64,000 nt of DNA, from NCBI GenBank assembly GCA_024362935.1, contig JANCRA010000025.1, positions 14,100,936-14,164,935 on the forward strand, written 5' to 3'. The stretch comes from Setophaga petechia. Its lineage: Eukaryota > Chordata > Aves > Passeriformes > Parulidae. This document shows positions 36,489-49,281 of the stretch, piece after piece. Each line of letters starts with the position of its first letter. Positions within the stretch are counted from its first letter, which is position 1. A model generated the notes under the pieces. That model searched no databases. It saw only the letters and a list, made by a program, of their open reading frames with translations, and had not been told where the DNA came from. Position numbers and translations under genes: made by a program.

Positions 36489-38506
36489 TGGAAAAGTGAC
36501 AAACATCTTTCTAGAAATCTTTACTTCAATAAGTATTTCTTAATGTTTACTCATACCAAAACCTGCTTTTTGAGATTGTCTGAAATGAGCAACAACTGAA
36601 AAGCTCTTACATAAAAATTCTCAGACACTGACTGCAGAAGGCTGCAGAATGCTTGTCAGCCCAAACAGCCAGATGAACAGCAACAATGTGTGCATAGCTT
36701 TAGTGTTTTAACTCTCAAAAAAAACCCAGAATGAAATACAAGCTACATTTTCACAATGATTATATTAGATAGATACCACAGATTTCTATTTAACCACATC
36801 TGCTTCATATACACACACAACTGTTGGGCATGTAATATTTCAGAACCAATGCTAGAAGCCTGCTGAAACTCCAAGCTTTGTGTTTGCTTCACTGAGAACT
36901 GTCTGGCCATAACTGCATACACAAGCATGCCTGCAGAGGAAATCACTAAAAATCTGGTGGTAAAAACTGTTTCAGCCCATACAGCTGACAGAGGAGCTCA
37001 GTCTGTTAGTGCTTAACAGACAGTCAGATATTCAGTTACTTGTGAGTGCTCAAAATAACAGCAGTGCTCAAAGAATGCTTCTCCCCAACTTAGATTTCTG
37101 ACAAAGACGTTGTTTTTATATGTTGATTTCAAAATCACCACTGGCCCCTTTAAACTTGCATGCCAAGTCTGCTGACCTTCCAGACAAGCAATAAAGGGGT
37201 TTCTATTCCTTACTGGGAGTCTGGTTTGATGATTCTAAGTTTCCTCAACTCTTCACAAACCAGCAAATCCATTACTTAAAGTCATTATACAATGCATTAT
37301 GAATGCAGAGTTTTAGTTCTTTTTGCCCCTTAAACCAGATGGTGTTTCCACAGCCATTTTTCTACCCAGTACATATTAAAAGATTGCTCTTACACAGAAT
37401 GGATACCCATCAATTTCAATCTGCAGTAGAATATCTTGGAGTCTCATGCTGTGACATCAATTTAAAATTTTTACTTCATCTTCACCTCAATCAGTGGGAA
37501 AAATACAGGTACTAACAATTTTTTCTTGTAATTCTGTTTTCTACACCATTATGCCTGAAATAGAATCCTTTGCACCTCACTTGTCACTAGTTTTACACCA
37601 TTTTGCACTTATTTTCCTACTGGGATTGGATTAAAGATAGGTAGCTGTGTAAGAAAATAAATGTATACCTGCTGATGTGAATCAACATTTACCTCAAATA
37701 CTTTCTCATACATTTTCTTCAGAAAATGTGACATTTTTGTCAATCGCTGCTCAAACAAAGATTGTAGCACATAGCTACCCTTACAAAGAAATTACTTTTC
37801 ACAAGTGATGGATGCTCTTAAATTATTACTTTCAATATGCATGCTTTGTTGATGAACTGAGTTTCACCTGCTGCCATATTGTCTGGTTTCTCAGACTTGT
37901 AGGGTATATCTGAAGCTTCCCTTCATTCTTAGCATGTTAGATTCTTTTAATTGAGACATCAGCAAGTTTTGTAATCATATTCTTTTCTCCTTAGTCTGTC
38001 AGATACAAAAAATAAGTCATTACTGAATCTTCAGTAACTATTGGTACAACACTCTTAACACTGGCTTACCTCTACTCAACTTTAACATTCCGTATTTTCT
38101 GTATAAACACAACTTAGCTTGTAATGACCTATTATCAACAGCCCCTGATTATGAAGTTCCTATTTTATTACATCTAAAATAAACACACAAGAGTTGGACA
38201 GCTGTGGTACCTTCAAGAAGAACAAGCTGACCACATTTCTGTCCAACTTGTTATTTTCTCTTAAGTGGTATTAAACACTCAGGGGTTTTATTTAAATACT
38301 GTCAGATGAGGACAGTAAAGTCTAGCCCTCAAACTCAGCCTGTGAAGCTTTTTAAAGCCTCCAGTTATTATTTATTTACCCTGCATTCTAGCAGCTGTTT
38401 ATGATGCCCTAAGCTTTAGATTTCATATTTTCTAGGTTCTGTGCTGCCTTAGTGTGTGACTCTGAACTTCACACAAAGTGCTAGCAAGTTCTCTTGACTG
38501 TTTAGT

Positions 38507-38826
38507 CAGACAAAACAATCCTTTTCCAGCCTGAGAACCAAGGACATTGTTGCAGCTTTGGGACCAAAAGTGTGAACAATGGTGAAGTGATGAAAGCAAT
38601 TTTATTCACAACCTGAAGCTGTAATTGGACAATTAACCCATATATGGAAATGGACCAAAATGTATAAAAGTGTGAAAAATCATCACCAGTCATCCATCTT
38701 GGGTGGAGCCACGGCCAGGCTCTTGTACTGCCCAAGGTGTAACCATTGAAGGCTTTTTAAATAAATCCCTCCTTTATTCCTTTAGATCTGTCTAGCCTCT
38801 GTTCCAGGCAGCCTCTCCAGGCATCA
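38507..38826 (+). mobile_element. Solo LTR with TATA box and poly(A) signal
   Basis: The segment carries TATAAAAG (38663-38670) and AATAAA (38760-38765) followed by CCCTCCTTTATTCC, with the phrases GGTGGAGCCACGGCCAGGCT and CTGTCTAGCCTCTGTTCCAG, which I associate with a passerine ERV LTR. A 5-base direct repeat TTAGT lies on both sides (38502-38506, 38827-38831), consistent with a target duplication; the 5' end lacks the usual TG, perhaps by mutation. It lies antisense to MICAL3, 232 bases from the LIM exon E16. Confidence 0.8.
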
Positions 38827-38832
38827 TTAGTA

Positions 38833-38888
38833 TTGTATTAACTCCTGTAAGTTTGTCTTAAGTTGTATTAACTCCTATAAGTTTGTCT
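38833..38888 (+). repeat. Two-copy direct repeat, 26 bp at 30-bp spacing
   Basis: The phrase TTGTATTAACTCCTGTAAGT followed by TTGTCT occurs at 38833 and again at 38863 with one difference (G to A). It sits directly downstream of the LTR and may be a local duplication after the insertion. Confidence 0.9.
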
Positions 38889-39058
38889 GCTCTGCTGCCG
38901 CCATGACCCGGCCATAGGAAAGCCCCGAAGCTCCAACAGCTTGAGAGGTGGTGTCTGGGGAATGGAAGTCACCCTCCTCCCTACCTCAAACAATTTTTAA
39001 GTGACCAAAGATCTCCCAGGCCTGGAGGAGCCAGGTGAGCAGAGGGCCGCTCCCTTAC

Positions 39059-39245
39059 CGTCCTCGATGTCGTAGGCGTAGGAGGACAGGCGCAGGGTGG
39101 TGGCGCAGTACTCGCACTTGAAGCAGCTGCGGTGGAAGAACTTGCCCTCGGCGCTCAGCCTCTCCATCACGTAGACCCGCTTGCGGCAGAAGTAGCACAC
39201 GTCGCTGCCTCCCAGGTTCTGGGGGAACTCCTTCTTGAGCGAGCC
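39059..39245 (-). CDS. MICAL3: MICAL3 exon E16: LIM domain, first zinc finger and start of second
   Basis: This 187-base exon enters at phase 0 and leaves at phase 1. The acceptor is GTTTGTGTCCAG and the donor is GACG followed by GTAAGG. It encodes [17 protein letters not shown] and then a LIM domain. The zinc ligands are visible: C17 and C20 (CYFC), H38 and C41 (HRSC), then C44 and C47 (CEYC), numbered within the exon. The second knuckle is completed by C67 and H70 in E17. Spacing fits the LIM consensus. The domain takes part in autoinhibition and protein contacts in MICALs. The exon is markedly GC- and CpG-rich against an AT-rich background. Confidence 0.97.
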
Positions 39246-39891
39246 CTGGACACAAACAGGGATGGCTGAATTGGTGTGTGTGTCCGGCCTCGCTGAGATC
39301 ACACACTCAGGTCATGTTTTCTCTTTGTTTATGTGGATACAGGAGCACCTGGATGCTGCTGCAGTTCTTGGACACAACTCATGTTGGTTTTAACCAGGAC
39401 ACCAAAAACTAACCTTGTTGTTCAGGAAAAAGGCTCCTAGGATGCCATGCCTACATATATCAGGAGCAAAATAAGTTGTGGGTAGATGAGTGGACACCAG
39501 TATTATTAATGATGACCCTGAAATCAGTGACTTAAGGAGGCATATGAAGAAAGGCAAAACCATTAGAACACCCACAAAAGCAATTCTTAGGCCTACATTA
39601 CCAAAACCAGCGTCTCCTCCAGAAAGCAGCAGTGCAGAAGCGTTATGAACAGTTTGCTCAAGTCATTACACCCAGTCTTTGGATGCTGGCATTAGGTTAA
39701 AATATTTGGCAAAGGAAACAAGGACAGGAGTGAGGGTGGATGGAGAAAGGGAAACAAAAATGTCTCACAAAGCTACGACAGATTCCATCAGTGGTGTAAC
39801 AAAACTCACAAAACTGGTGGACACTCACAAAACTTGAGATCTACACAACATCTAAGCACAAACACACTTCATCTCTGGCACGTTGTCTTAC
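39246..39891 (-). other. Intron between E15 and E16
   Basis: This is a 646-base intron with nothing recognisable beyond splice sites. Confidence 0.8.
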
Positions 39892-39999
39892 CAGTTCCTT
39901 CTTGTCTAGAAGGGTTTTGGGTTGCTCTTTCCTTTGAAGCTGATTGGCTATCTGCTCAGCCAATGAGCTCACTCCGCCTGTGTACATCTTTATGTACTT
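39892..39999 (-). CDS. MICAL3: MICAL3 exon E15: helical pre-LIM segment
   Basis: This is a 108-base, phase 0-0 exon of 36 codons. The acceptor is CATCTGGTAG and the donor is GAACTG followed by GTAAGA. It encodes KYIKMYTGGVSSLAEQIANQ, then LQRKEQPKTLLDKKEL. This predicted helix (SSLAEQIANQLQRKE) leads into GSLKKEF of the LIM exon, a junction I recall from long isoforms of other vertebrates. It lies 0.65 kb upstream of E16 in transcript direction. Confidence 0.9.
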
Positions 40000-42555
40000 C
40001 TACCAGATGGGTTCAACAAAACAAGAGTGATGTGAGAAAAGAAAAAAAGAATCAAATTAAAAAAAAATTAACGAGAATGATGAGAGGTTAGGTGGTGAAA
40101 AGGTGCAGAGAGGTCAAATCATGCCAAGACAGTGGACAAATAAAGTGACAAGTAGTAACAGCAAAGCCAGTGTCATCAGAAATCACCAGTACAGTCCAGG
40201 ATCACCTGTAGGAACGGACAGGAAGGCTTGTATTTTGCATTTTTTAAGTGTTCCAGAAATACTATGATGATGAAGGAAGCAGATCCTGTTTTCATCTGTG
40301 GGATATTTTGTCCCTGAAAACTTGAGACACTTCTAAAAGATGAGGCTAAATATAGGTTAGATTTTAGGTTCCAGGTAAAACTGACATCAGAAACAAAGAT
40401 CTTTTAGAAGGCATGTTACCAAGTCTAATGCAACATGTTGATTTACAACAGTATATTTGTGTACTTTGCACCTGGAAAGAATTAATTTACAGAACATTCA
40501 CAGAGCAGGGACAATCCTTAACTAAAGAACTCACAGTGAGTCAAAAGTATTAATTCTTCCAGTGCTAAAAATACACAGAGTTTTAGATGGAAAAAAAGAT
40601 GGAAGAGTCTTCATCCAATGCATTAAAGCCATACCTGCATACATCTGGAACATCTATTTGTTGAACCCTGAACGTGGTTTTATGACTTGGCTTTTCTCCA
40701 CCATGGGCACAGACTGACTCCATAACTCTGGCTATCTAAAAACCCTCCAGTATTTTCAGCAGTCTAGGCAAGCTGGCTGTTACCTTAGATGGTACCAAAT
40801 GAATGTCTGCAAGCCAAATTCAATCACTGCAGGAGTGGAGAAAGTGTTTTTCACAGGAAACACAACCACTGGCAACAATTACATGGTTAAGAAAATGAGG
40901 TGGTTATATCCATGTTAGCTCAATCCCACTGCAAACGCCACGGATTTGACTCGGAGCAGCAAAGAGCACGCCAAGCAACTTCCCTTTTCCACACTAGGCA
41001 GCATTATGAATGTTTCTAGCTGGATTCTCAGCTAATACAGGATCAGAGAGCCACTCAGCTTCTAGCAAGTGTGAAATGCCAAGGATAACAAAAGGAAAGT
41101 TGTATCTTAAAACCCCCTGTACTTATAGCAAAACTTGCTTGAAGCACAGTAGTTATTTCCCTCAACTAATAACTAATTTAATATGTGTGGTTATTAGCCT
41201 TTTAGGAATGTTTAAAACCTTCACAAGTTCAGACAGGAGAACAGCAGGAAGCACCAGAAAAACTGAAATTCAGCACAGAATGGGTACTTCTTTGGGGAAA
41301 AAGATTATGGAAATGGAGTGCTCAGCCAGAGATTACTGCTGCTGTCACTACAGTCCTAATTCCTTAAGCTCCCTGCCGCTGCAGTAATGAGGGGAGGGTT
41401 TATTTCTACCCAGAAAGAATTTATACCTGTCTACTGATTCCATTCCAAGAAGTAGAACACTTGCAGCATTTCTATATGCAAGTAATAATAAATGATTTGT
41501 CTTTGAGTCTCCCAGGTTCCAGGTGTTTCCAAGTTCCACATACATATGCGCAGAGTTGCTTTTCAATGACATACATCTTGTCAAACATTACATTTCAAAT
41601 GGTGCTCACTTCTAAACTTTTCTTCATTGATTTTTAACTGGCAATCATAATAATTTGGCCAAGAATTTTCAGTTTCCTCTGAATGATCAGAGCTTTTGAG
41701 GCTTTTTGAGTTTGCTTAGAAAAGAGATGAAGCATTTCCAGGGGAAAAACTTCCTTCTAGCTGAACCAGGTTTCCCCTGATCAAGCTTTGATTTGAAACC
41801 TTCAACTGCAGATCCTTCAGGATTTTTAAATTTCTACCAGCACATAAGAAATTCCATACTAAAAATGAATATGTTAATATTAACTCACAGTACCCTGGAC
41901 TATTTGGTGTGAGAAATTTACTTGCTGAATTTTTAATTTGAGGTTGTGTTTCTGATTTGTTTTGCTTTTTTTGCCTACAAACCACATCTGGCCTAATTAT
42001 GGGTATTAAGTGAAGCATTTTATCTTTCTTTCCACGTCTTCCAGACACAACATTCTGCAACATTTTCAAAAGCATGCAAAGAACCTGCTCCAGCTTAGGT
42101 CAAATCAAGTTCCTGCTGTTTATGTAGGACAATTTTAACTAGTTCAAATTCTCAGTGATCTTTCAAAAAGCCAAAGCACTTTTTATTTCACACTGTCCAT
42201 TAACCACATATGCACAAACACATTCTGTTGTTTAGCCCAAAACTTCAACAAAAGCAGCAAGCAAAACCAGAAAGCTTCACTGCAAAGCCAGAATGTCTAT
42301 CAGTGCTCAAAACCCCTGGTCTGAGTGAGAGATGCACCACAAACTTCTCACAGACACCAAATGTTAGAAACATTTAGTTTCAAACTGCTTTATGGCTGGC
42401 AACACCCGAGCTGTGCCGGGCACAGGCTGCCTCTGGCTTCTCCTTTGTGCACAGAGGCTCTGCAGGTGCAGCAGTGCCAGCCTGGCTGTGTCCTGTGAGT
42501 GTCCTTGGCAAGCAAAGGCAGCTGAGTGCACCTGGAGTGCTCAGGTGAGGGCTAC
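40000..42555 (-). other. Intron between E14 and E15
   Basis: This is a 2.6-kb AT-rich intron. I see no transposon, RNA gene or further exon. Open stretches at 41010-41387 and 41716-42075 have no splice context or recognisable product. Confidence 0.7.
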
Positions 42556-42663
42556 CTGGCGCAGGGAGTCGGAGGAGGGTGAGGAAGGGCGGTTGGAAGA
42601 GCGGAGGCTACGGGAGAGCTCCCACTGGTCAACAAAGAATCGGCGAGACGGCTCCGTCTCGGG
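42556..42663 (-). CDS. MICAL3: MICAL3 cassette exon E14
   Basis: This is a 108-base, phase 0-0 exon of 36 codons. The acceptor is ATTTTATGTTTTAG and the donor is CGCCAG followed by GTAGCC. It encodes PETEPSRRFFVDQWELSRSL, then RSSNRPSSPSSDSLRQ. It is much richer in GC and CpG than the surrounding intron. It resembles a segment I recall from long MICAL isoforms (RRFFVDQWELS), which precedes the KYIKMYTGG segment of E15, as it does here. It is therefore probably a real alternative exon present in long isoforms and absent from short ones. Confidence 0.88.
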
Positions 42664-45093
42664 CTAAAACATAAAATAAACATCAACACAATCATACTTG
42701 TGCTTTTCTAAGAGAGAAGAGAAAATAATTTAAAAAAAAAAACAGCCCAGGCCTTTCTAGTTATCACCAAGAACAATTTTTTAAGGACTCTTACAGGAAA
42801 ACTTTGAGAAAAATACCCAGAGTATCTTTACTTTCTCCCTAGCGAGGCAGAGTAGTTACTCCAAATTTGCTCTTTATTAGGTTTTACATTATTTAGGACC
42901 ATTTGGAAGCAGTTACCTACTTCCACAGATGTCCAACCTCCTGTAATTCAACCAACTAAGCCACTGGCAAAGACCCCAAATCAATTTCCTCTGCTCCTTC
43001 TGTATCTCCCATTGTTCTCTATTACTGGCCCAAGGCACTAAGATCATCTTTCAGGCCATGTGAGACCTCTTCTTCATTTTAACTTTATATACCCAAAGTC
43101 TGCTCTCCTGGGGGATAGAAGAGAAAGAAGTTAGCTTGTACGTATTTCCAGTAACTAACAGCAAATTTCCAACCTAAAATTTACTGTAAACAGATTATAA
43201 ACACTGAATAAAGAACGTATCAATATAAAATAATCTGCTGATCTTGATTATCAAATGGCAAAGAGTAAATCACAGACTGAGAACCTGCATCCTTCTGAAA
43301 CTGGTTCCTCACAGGAGAACCCAAAATTTGGTCTTCTGATATGTTCTTGTCATTATCTCTACAAATGATTACGCCCATCCTCCAATAAATACTTCATATA
43401 AGCAGGAAAAAAGCTGGAAGTATCAGACAAACAGCACTGGAAGAAATTGTGCATTCCTAAAAATTATAGTCTGGAAAGAAAAAAATGTGCACATTACAAA
43501 TAACTGGTTTTCTTTGAAAAATAAATTATGGTTTTAGTTATAAAAAGGAAAAGTAAATGTCATGTAACTGCATGACCCATGAAAATAGCTACTTCAAGCC
43601 ACTTGGAATAGGCTAACCTCAAGATTAAATTTACTGAGCAAAATGCAAAAGAGCTTGGCTTTCACAATTTCCCCAAGTTATGGAAATATAATTGTTCATA
43701 GAAAAATTTTCTGTACATCAACATTTAATCAAGTTTCTTCTCTGAAGATGTCCTTACTTTGCTAAGCCTTCTCTCTCAGTATTTTTCTCGTTTTCTTCTC
43801 TTAAATCCCACATCATAATCCATCATTGCTCGCAGTGTTCCAACATCTGTTTCCTTTTTCCTCTCTGCCCTACCCACTTTATGCTTTCCTCTACTATGTG
43901 TTCCCAGTCTCTCCTTCTTTTCAATTCTGCACGATACAGAAATTAGACAATTTCAAAAATAATTTCTATCTTTGCATCTCCATGCTCAGAAGGAGCTTAA
44001 AAATTACCAGAGAGCACTACAAAAGGTAGGAGCAAAGTATTTTGGTCTAGATCTTCATTCCTAGATCATCATTTTAACTGAATAAGGAAATGCACATGAG
44101 CACTGTGGGCCTTGCTTGAGATATTATGGCATCCATTAACAAAGAGGTACCACTTTGTTTAAAGTAGTCTTCTTATTCAGGCCTTCACAGCTAAAATTTC
44201 AAATCTAGTCAAAGGTTTGCTGTTCCTTCTTGGAGAACAGCTCCTATGATTTTAACCATCAGAAAAAGATGATATCCCTAAAACCCCAGCAATATGAAGT
44301 GACCTAGATGTCAGAAAATTCTTTTTAGTAGGGCTTGCAAAAGTTCTGAGACTGTTTATGCTCCAGCTCAAGAAGGCAGTTTCATTTGGGATGGTTAACT
44401 CAAAACAGTTAAGTTATGAAACAAAATCACTTCTGTAGATGGTGCTTTCCAAAAAAGCACTCTGCAGTCTGCCAAGCACTGCTGAGGATAACTGAAAACA
44501 GAGAGCAACCAAAGAAACCACAGTTCAAACTGGCATGCTCCCATAGCCCAAAGACAACAGACTGGGGAGAAAATTAGGCACAAAAACGAAACAAAACAAA
44601 AGTGTACACTGCAATCAAAGACAATCTGCACAAACTGCCAGCTCTACCATTGGAAACAACTGCACAGGAAGGATGGACACACAAGTAGTACTACAGAGCC
44701 AGGGATTAAGAGCTTGGAAAATGTGAATATTCTTGCTTCCAGAAGCAAGTAAAATTTGAGAGGGACTGACTGCTAAATGACCACTGTCAGATGACTTGAT
44801 CCAGAGCCCAGCTGGTTTTCAGCATTTATTCTGAAGTTTACTGTCTGCTTTTTACTTCATTGTTTATATCCTGTTTTGAGGAACAGAAAGGGTCACTCAC
44901 CAAACAAGGAGACAGCTAAGCAAAGGCAAGTCAAACAAAGACAAAAATAATCTTGATGGCTGTTTCAACCACATGACTGTAGAGCAGTGGTCATCACATT
45001 TTGGTGATTCTTTTCTCTCTCTGCCCCAAGATTTCACCTGTACCCAGAATCCCCCAGGGCTCCAGGACACCTGACAGGCAGGGCTGTAGTCAC
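42664..45093 (-). other. Intron between E13 and E14
   Basis: This is a 2.4-kb AT-rich intron with only short homopolymer runs near 42731 and in the 43.5-kb area. Nothing was recognised. Confidence 0.7.
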
Positions 45094-45198
45094 CTGATGC
45101 CTCAGTGCACGTCTGGACTCCAGGAGGGCAGCCAGCTGACATGCCCTCTGCTCAACACTCATGGGCACATGGTCATGAGAAAATAAACGAGGAGATCT
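45094..45198 (-). CDS. MICAL3: Candidate MICAL3 cassette exon E13
   Basis: This predicted 105-base, phase 0-0 exon has 35 codons. The acceptor is very strong (CCTCCTTCCTCGTCTCGCAG) and the donor is CATCAG followed by GTGACT. It encodes RSPRLFSHDHVPMSVE, then QRACQLAALLESRRALRHQ. The second half (about EQRACQLAALLESRR) should form an amphipathic helix, unlike the disordered neighbours. It has no stop, the right phase and the right strand. I do not recall a matching segment from other species with confidence. It could be an alternative exon or a chance open stretch. Confidence 0.65.
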
Positions 45199-48100
45199 CT
45201 GCGAGACGAGGAAGGAGGCAGGATGTAAACAAACCAGCACAAAAACGAAGGGACGTCAAAATGCCAGCAAAAAGGTATGACATTCACATGCACAACAGTA
45301 ACAGAAGCTCTAATGTGAAAACTGGGAGGTTTTTTTCCCCAGGGCGTACTTTTCTAATGAAGTGCTACATTTTGACCCTCAGGGGCAAGAAAAAAATGGT
45401 TACATTAATCGTTATTCACAACTCTTCCTAGGACTGCTGCAGCCAAAATCAAACAAGTGCACAGCCTTTCTCTCTGGCATTACCATCAAAAAATAATTTT
45501 AAAATGTGGCTTAATCATGCACAAAGGGCCTTATTTGTCAGTTTATTTCTCCATAGTTCTGCATTCTCAAGGATTTCCTTAAAATATGTCAACCTGAACC
45601 TATTTGTTTCTCAGATTTTGTGTACAGAAACACATTTTAGGGTAATGTATTTTGGTTTGCATAAAGAATGAATTAATTTCTTAAAGATGGTGGAATATGC
45701 AAAGTAAATACTCCACATGCCAAAGAGAGCATGTTTAATGAGCCTGTCTAAATAAAGCAAAGAACAGCAATATCAAACACTCACAGAAGCTGCCAGTTTT
45801 ACTTATACAACTTCACTGTCCTACTTGTTCTGATTGCACTACCATGTCAATACACCCTAGGCACAATATTTGACACCTCTGCTATTCTGGTCTTTCATAT
45901 CAATCTTCCTAAATTGTTGTGTGGTGCACTTGGTGACATGGAAAAAGACCTGGCAGGTGGCCTGCTATATAAGTCAGGACTATCACTGCAGTACCACACA
46001 GCCTTCAGCTAATTTGTTTGTGGAATACAAAAGTGAATGGACAGGAACTGCAAACACGTGCATCAAGAAATCTGAGGTTGATCTGTCAAGAATGCCAGGG
46101 TGCAGCTCTGTATTACTAGTTGTCCTCCAATGCAGAACAGAAAATTGGGTTCACACCCAGTTTACAGGAAACACTCTTCCCATTCAGATCCATTAATAGT
46201 ACTCTACTTTCAAGCTGCTTTCTGTTCCACCTACTCCTTCCCACTAGATCATTTTCACTAAAACTGGGGCCTGTTATGAAGCTCTGGGCTTCTGTGTCAT
46301 TGCAGACACGTGTATTCATTTTCTACTGCCTGTCAGAAAACATTCAGCCCACAAAAGGCTTTTGTTAGAACACATTCTGGAAGTTGCAACAGTTTTATTG
46401 CTGGCTCCCATTTATGACTTAATTCATTCAAAGCCTGTACTGGAATGTCAATTAATTTGTCAATATGAATTCAAATCAACCGGTCCTTTTGAGTGCCTAT
46501 CTTTTATTTTCCCATGCTTCCGTATAATACTGAGCCATTCAGACACACTGTTGAATATTTCATTGTTAAGAAGGCTTCAAAGTCTCTATACTGAATAATG
46601 CCTCATCATTTTTCCTTTTACTTTGGCCTGTAGGAGGCAAGATGGAATGCCAGTTGTTTAACCATCCAGAAAGCAAGCGGTGAACACAATGCAACCACGT
46701 TTGCATCAATTAGCACAAAACACAACTCTTCTTGTTCTGCTACAGCCACAGCATACTTCCCTAAAGAGGTGTAAGAGACAAAGAAGAATGACAAGAACTC
46801 AAGTGCTCGACCTAGGGCAAAATAAAAGCATATAGCAAACTGCTGATGAAGGCTTGTTATGCATTTTCGTGGGTGTCACACAGGAGGGATGGCTCCTGGC
46901 TGACTCTCAGCAGTTGCAGCGTGTTAACAGCAGCATCAGGGCAAGTGTGCTTCACCACCCCCTGTATCTGACCTCTGGATTGCACACATCCACCACAGCT
47001 TTGTGTCATCAGCACCCATGCCATTTGTTCATGCTTTTTTACCCTTTCCTGTCTGGGTCTCAGATCCCCGGGATAGCCAGCACCAGGTTCCCTGAATCTC
47101 TGCAGGCAACAAATGATGAGCTTAAAAACAATCACAGATCAACTTCCTAATCAGAACACGCTTTATCTGATTTTTCTTATGATGCAGGCAGAAAAGAAAC
47201 CACAACAAGAGCGGAAGTTTATTAAGAATAATTTAAACCTGGCAATAACAAGTTGGCTCCGGTAGAGAAGTTTTTTTAAAAGTATATATTTATATTAAGT
47301 CTATAAACAACAACATAGTACCACAATGTAATGAAATTAGTGCAATAAAGATGGTAAGGCACTCAGTATAACTCATACTGTGATGTTAGTTCAGAGGAAG
47401 GAGATGGAGAGTTTAAAAGAAGTGGCAGGATAAATGCAGTAGAAGAGCAGATTAAAGGTTTTAAAAGACATCAGTGTAACATGGATACAGATCCATCTGA
47501 CTTGCTATGAGGCCTGGGCCAAGACAATTTTAGGGGAAAAAAAAAAATCATTCCTAAATGATTCCTAAGGAGAAAGAATGCCTCCAAAAGCAGATTACTC
47601 TGACTGAGTCTAACATCAGTTCTGTAGGACTTTTATCAGAGGATAAAAATTCCTGAGTTAAAAGAAGGAAGACTTCCATAAAACACAACATAGGAAATGG
47701 TCAAAACACACTTGGCAGTAGCTGGCTTTCATGACTGAACTAGGCAACCAAAAAGACACAGGACAAACAAACACTTGGAGAAGTGACAGAAGGAAAATAC
47801 AGAGCTACAAGATCCTGTGAGTGAAAGCAAATTCCTCTACCTGGAAAATGAATCCCACACTATAGATTAGAAGGCAAAACTCAGCATTTAACTGCCTTTG
47901 TTTCTCCATCTGTAAGGTTGGGGAAAACCTTTCCTCGTTCATAAAATGTATCCAACAAAATTTTCAGAGGATTTTGACACAAGGCAGGCAGCTAGCTATC
48001 ACATCATCTGCTAATATTACACTGCAGTGTAAATGCAGGTTTTGCTCATGGAAAGAGCTTTCCTTGCCCATTCTAACTAGATGTTCTCTCCTACATCCTT

Positions 48101-49185
48101 CTTGAAAAGGCTGCTGTTCACAGCATGGCAGAAACCCCCTTTTTGTTAGGATAGTTTCAAATGGGATCAGTAGGCAGAGCTGATCAGTCTTGCAAATGCA
48201 GACACCACAGAGGCAGCAAAGAATGTGTGACCTGGAGGCTGACAATAATTAGACCAGATAAACTGCAACATGTAATTAAAATTTGAGAAATCAGCAATAA
48301 GACAAGTCAAACTTTCTGCCAAACAATAAAACTTGTCTACTCTGCTAAAAGTTAATGCTCCTTTATAGTTTATAGGCTTGAGGGCTCAGCAAAGACAGCT
48401 CAGCTTCACCTCTGGGGAAATTAATTCCTACAATCCTTACGTGATGTCATGACAGGTCTATGGGACTGCAACTGCCTTTTCAGGACCTCTAGCTCAGGAT
48501 TGATCAAGAATAGATTTGAAAGTAGGAAAATTAAACAATTTTAAAGGATACAATTCAAGCACAATGACAATATACAAGAGGACAGAAATATTAGAAGGAT
48601 TTCAGGAAGTATGTAACTGGGACAACAAATACATGTGTACAAACATCTGGATGCACATTTATACAGTGTGCTCTGAACAGCTCTCATTGCTCCAGGTTCA
48701 AAGGCAGACTGAGACAAGAGCCTGGTGTGGGAGAAACAGAAGGACCACAGTGGACATGTGGAGGCCACTACAACACTCAAAAGCCACTTCAGATAAGCAA
48801 TCCTATAAAAGTTTAATGGATAAAAGAGCACTTTTTCAGTTATACCTATTTAAACAGACAGTGGAGATGGAACAAAATTCAATTTTCTTTCCCTGCATTA
48901 CTCCAAACTTTTAATTTCTATTTTGCTGCATCTCAAAACTGAGAAAGGATACTGTGATAAAAAATCTGCCTACATCAAAATCTCAGTCTCCAGTGGAGAC
49001 TCTTCATGCTTCTAGTGAGTTAATGCTGCCTTATCTTCCTAACCTAAAAGACTGAGAAATCCCCATCAGCACCTGAAAGAAAGAAAACTGGAATTGTATT
49101 TGTAAATAAGCTGTTTGGTAACTGAGCTAGTCATTTATACAAGCAGCAGTGAAGAGAAAGGGACAGTGCATGCAGAGGGAATCAC
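45199..49185 (-). other. Intron between E12 and E13
   Basis: This is a 4.0-kb intron. It is plain AT-rich sequence with no repeat family, RNA gene or further convincing exon visible to me. Confidence 0.7.
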
Positions 49186-49281
49186 CTGCTGCCTGGGATA
49201 CGATGGAGAGGAGGATGGAGTGGAAGAAGAGAGCATGATCACTTTTTTGGGGCAGGTCCGAGAACGTTCCTTATGCCTCAT
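49186..49281 (-). CDS. MICAL3: Candidate MICAL3 cassette exon E12, Ser/Pro-rich
   Basis: This predicted 96-base, phase 0-0 exon has 32 codons. The acceptor is TTTAAAAAAAG, preceded by a long T-rich tract, and the donor is CAGCAG followed by GTGATT. It encodes MRHKERSRTCPKKVIM, then LSSSTPSSSPSYPRQQ. A basic first half followed by a Ser/Pro run suggests a phosphorylatable disordered linker. The adenine run just before AG makes the acceptor unusual. The conserved-looking composition and correct phase support a real, probably alternative, exon. Confidence 0.68.

Larger units (their letters stand above)
35691..39058 (-). other. Intron between E16 and E17
   Basis: This 3.4-kb intron splits the second zinc knuckle of the LIM domain. 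It contains the solo LTR at 38507-38826 with a short direct repeat next to it, and a perfect 17-bp inverted repeat at 36452-36488. The rest is unremarkable AT-rich sequence. Confidence 0.8.

Noticed and set aside
48516..48914. 132-codon plus-strand open stretch
   Set aside because: The length is compatible with chance in 64 kb, and the translation has no protein-like pattern.
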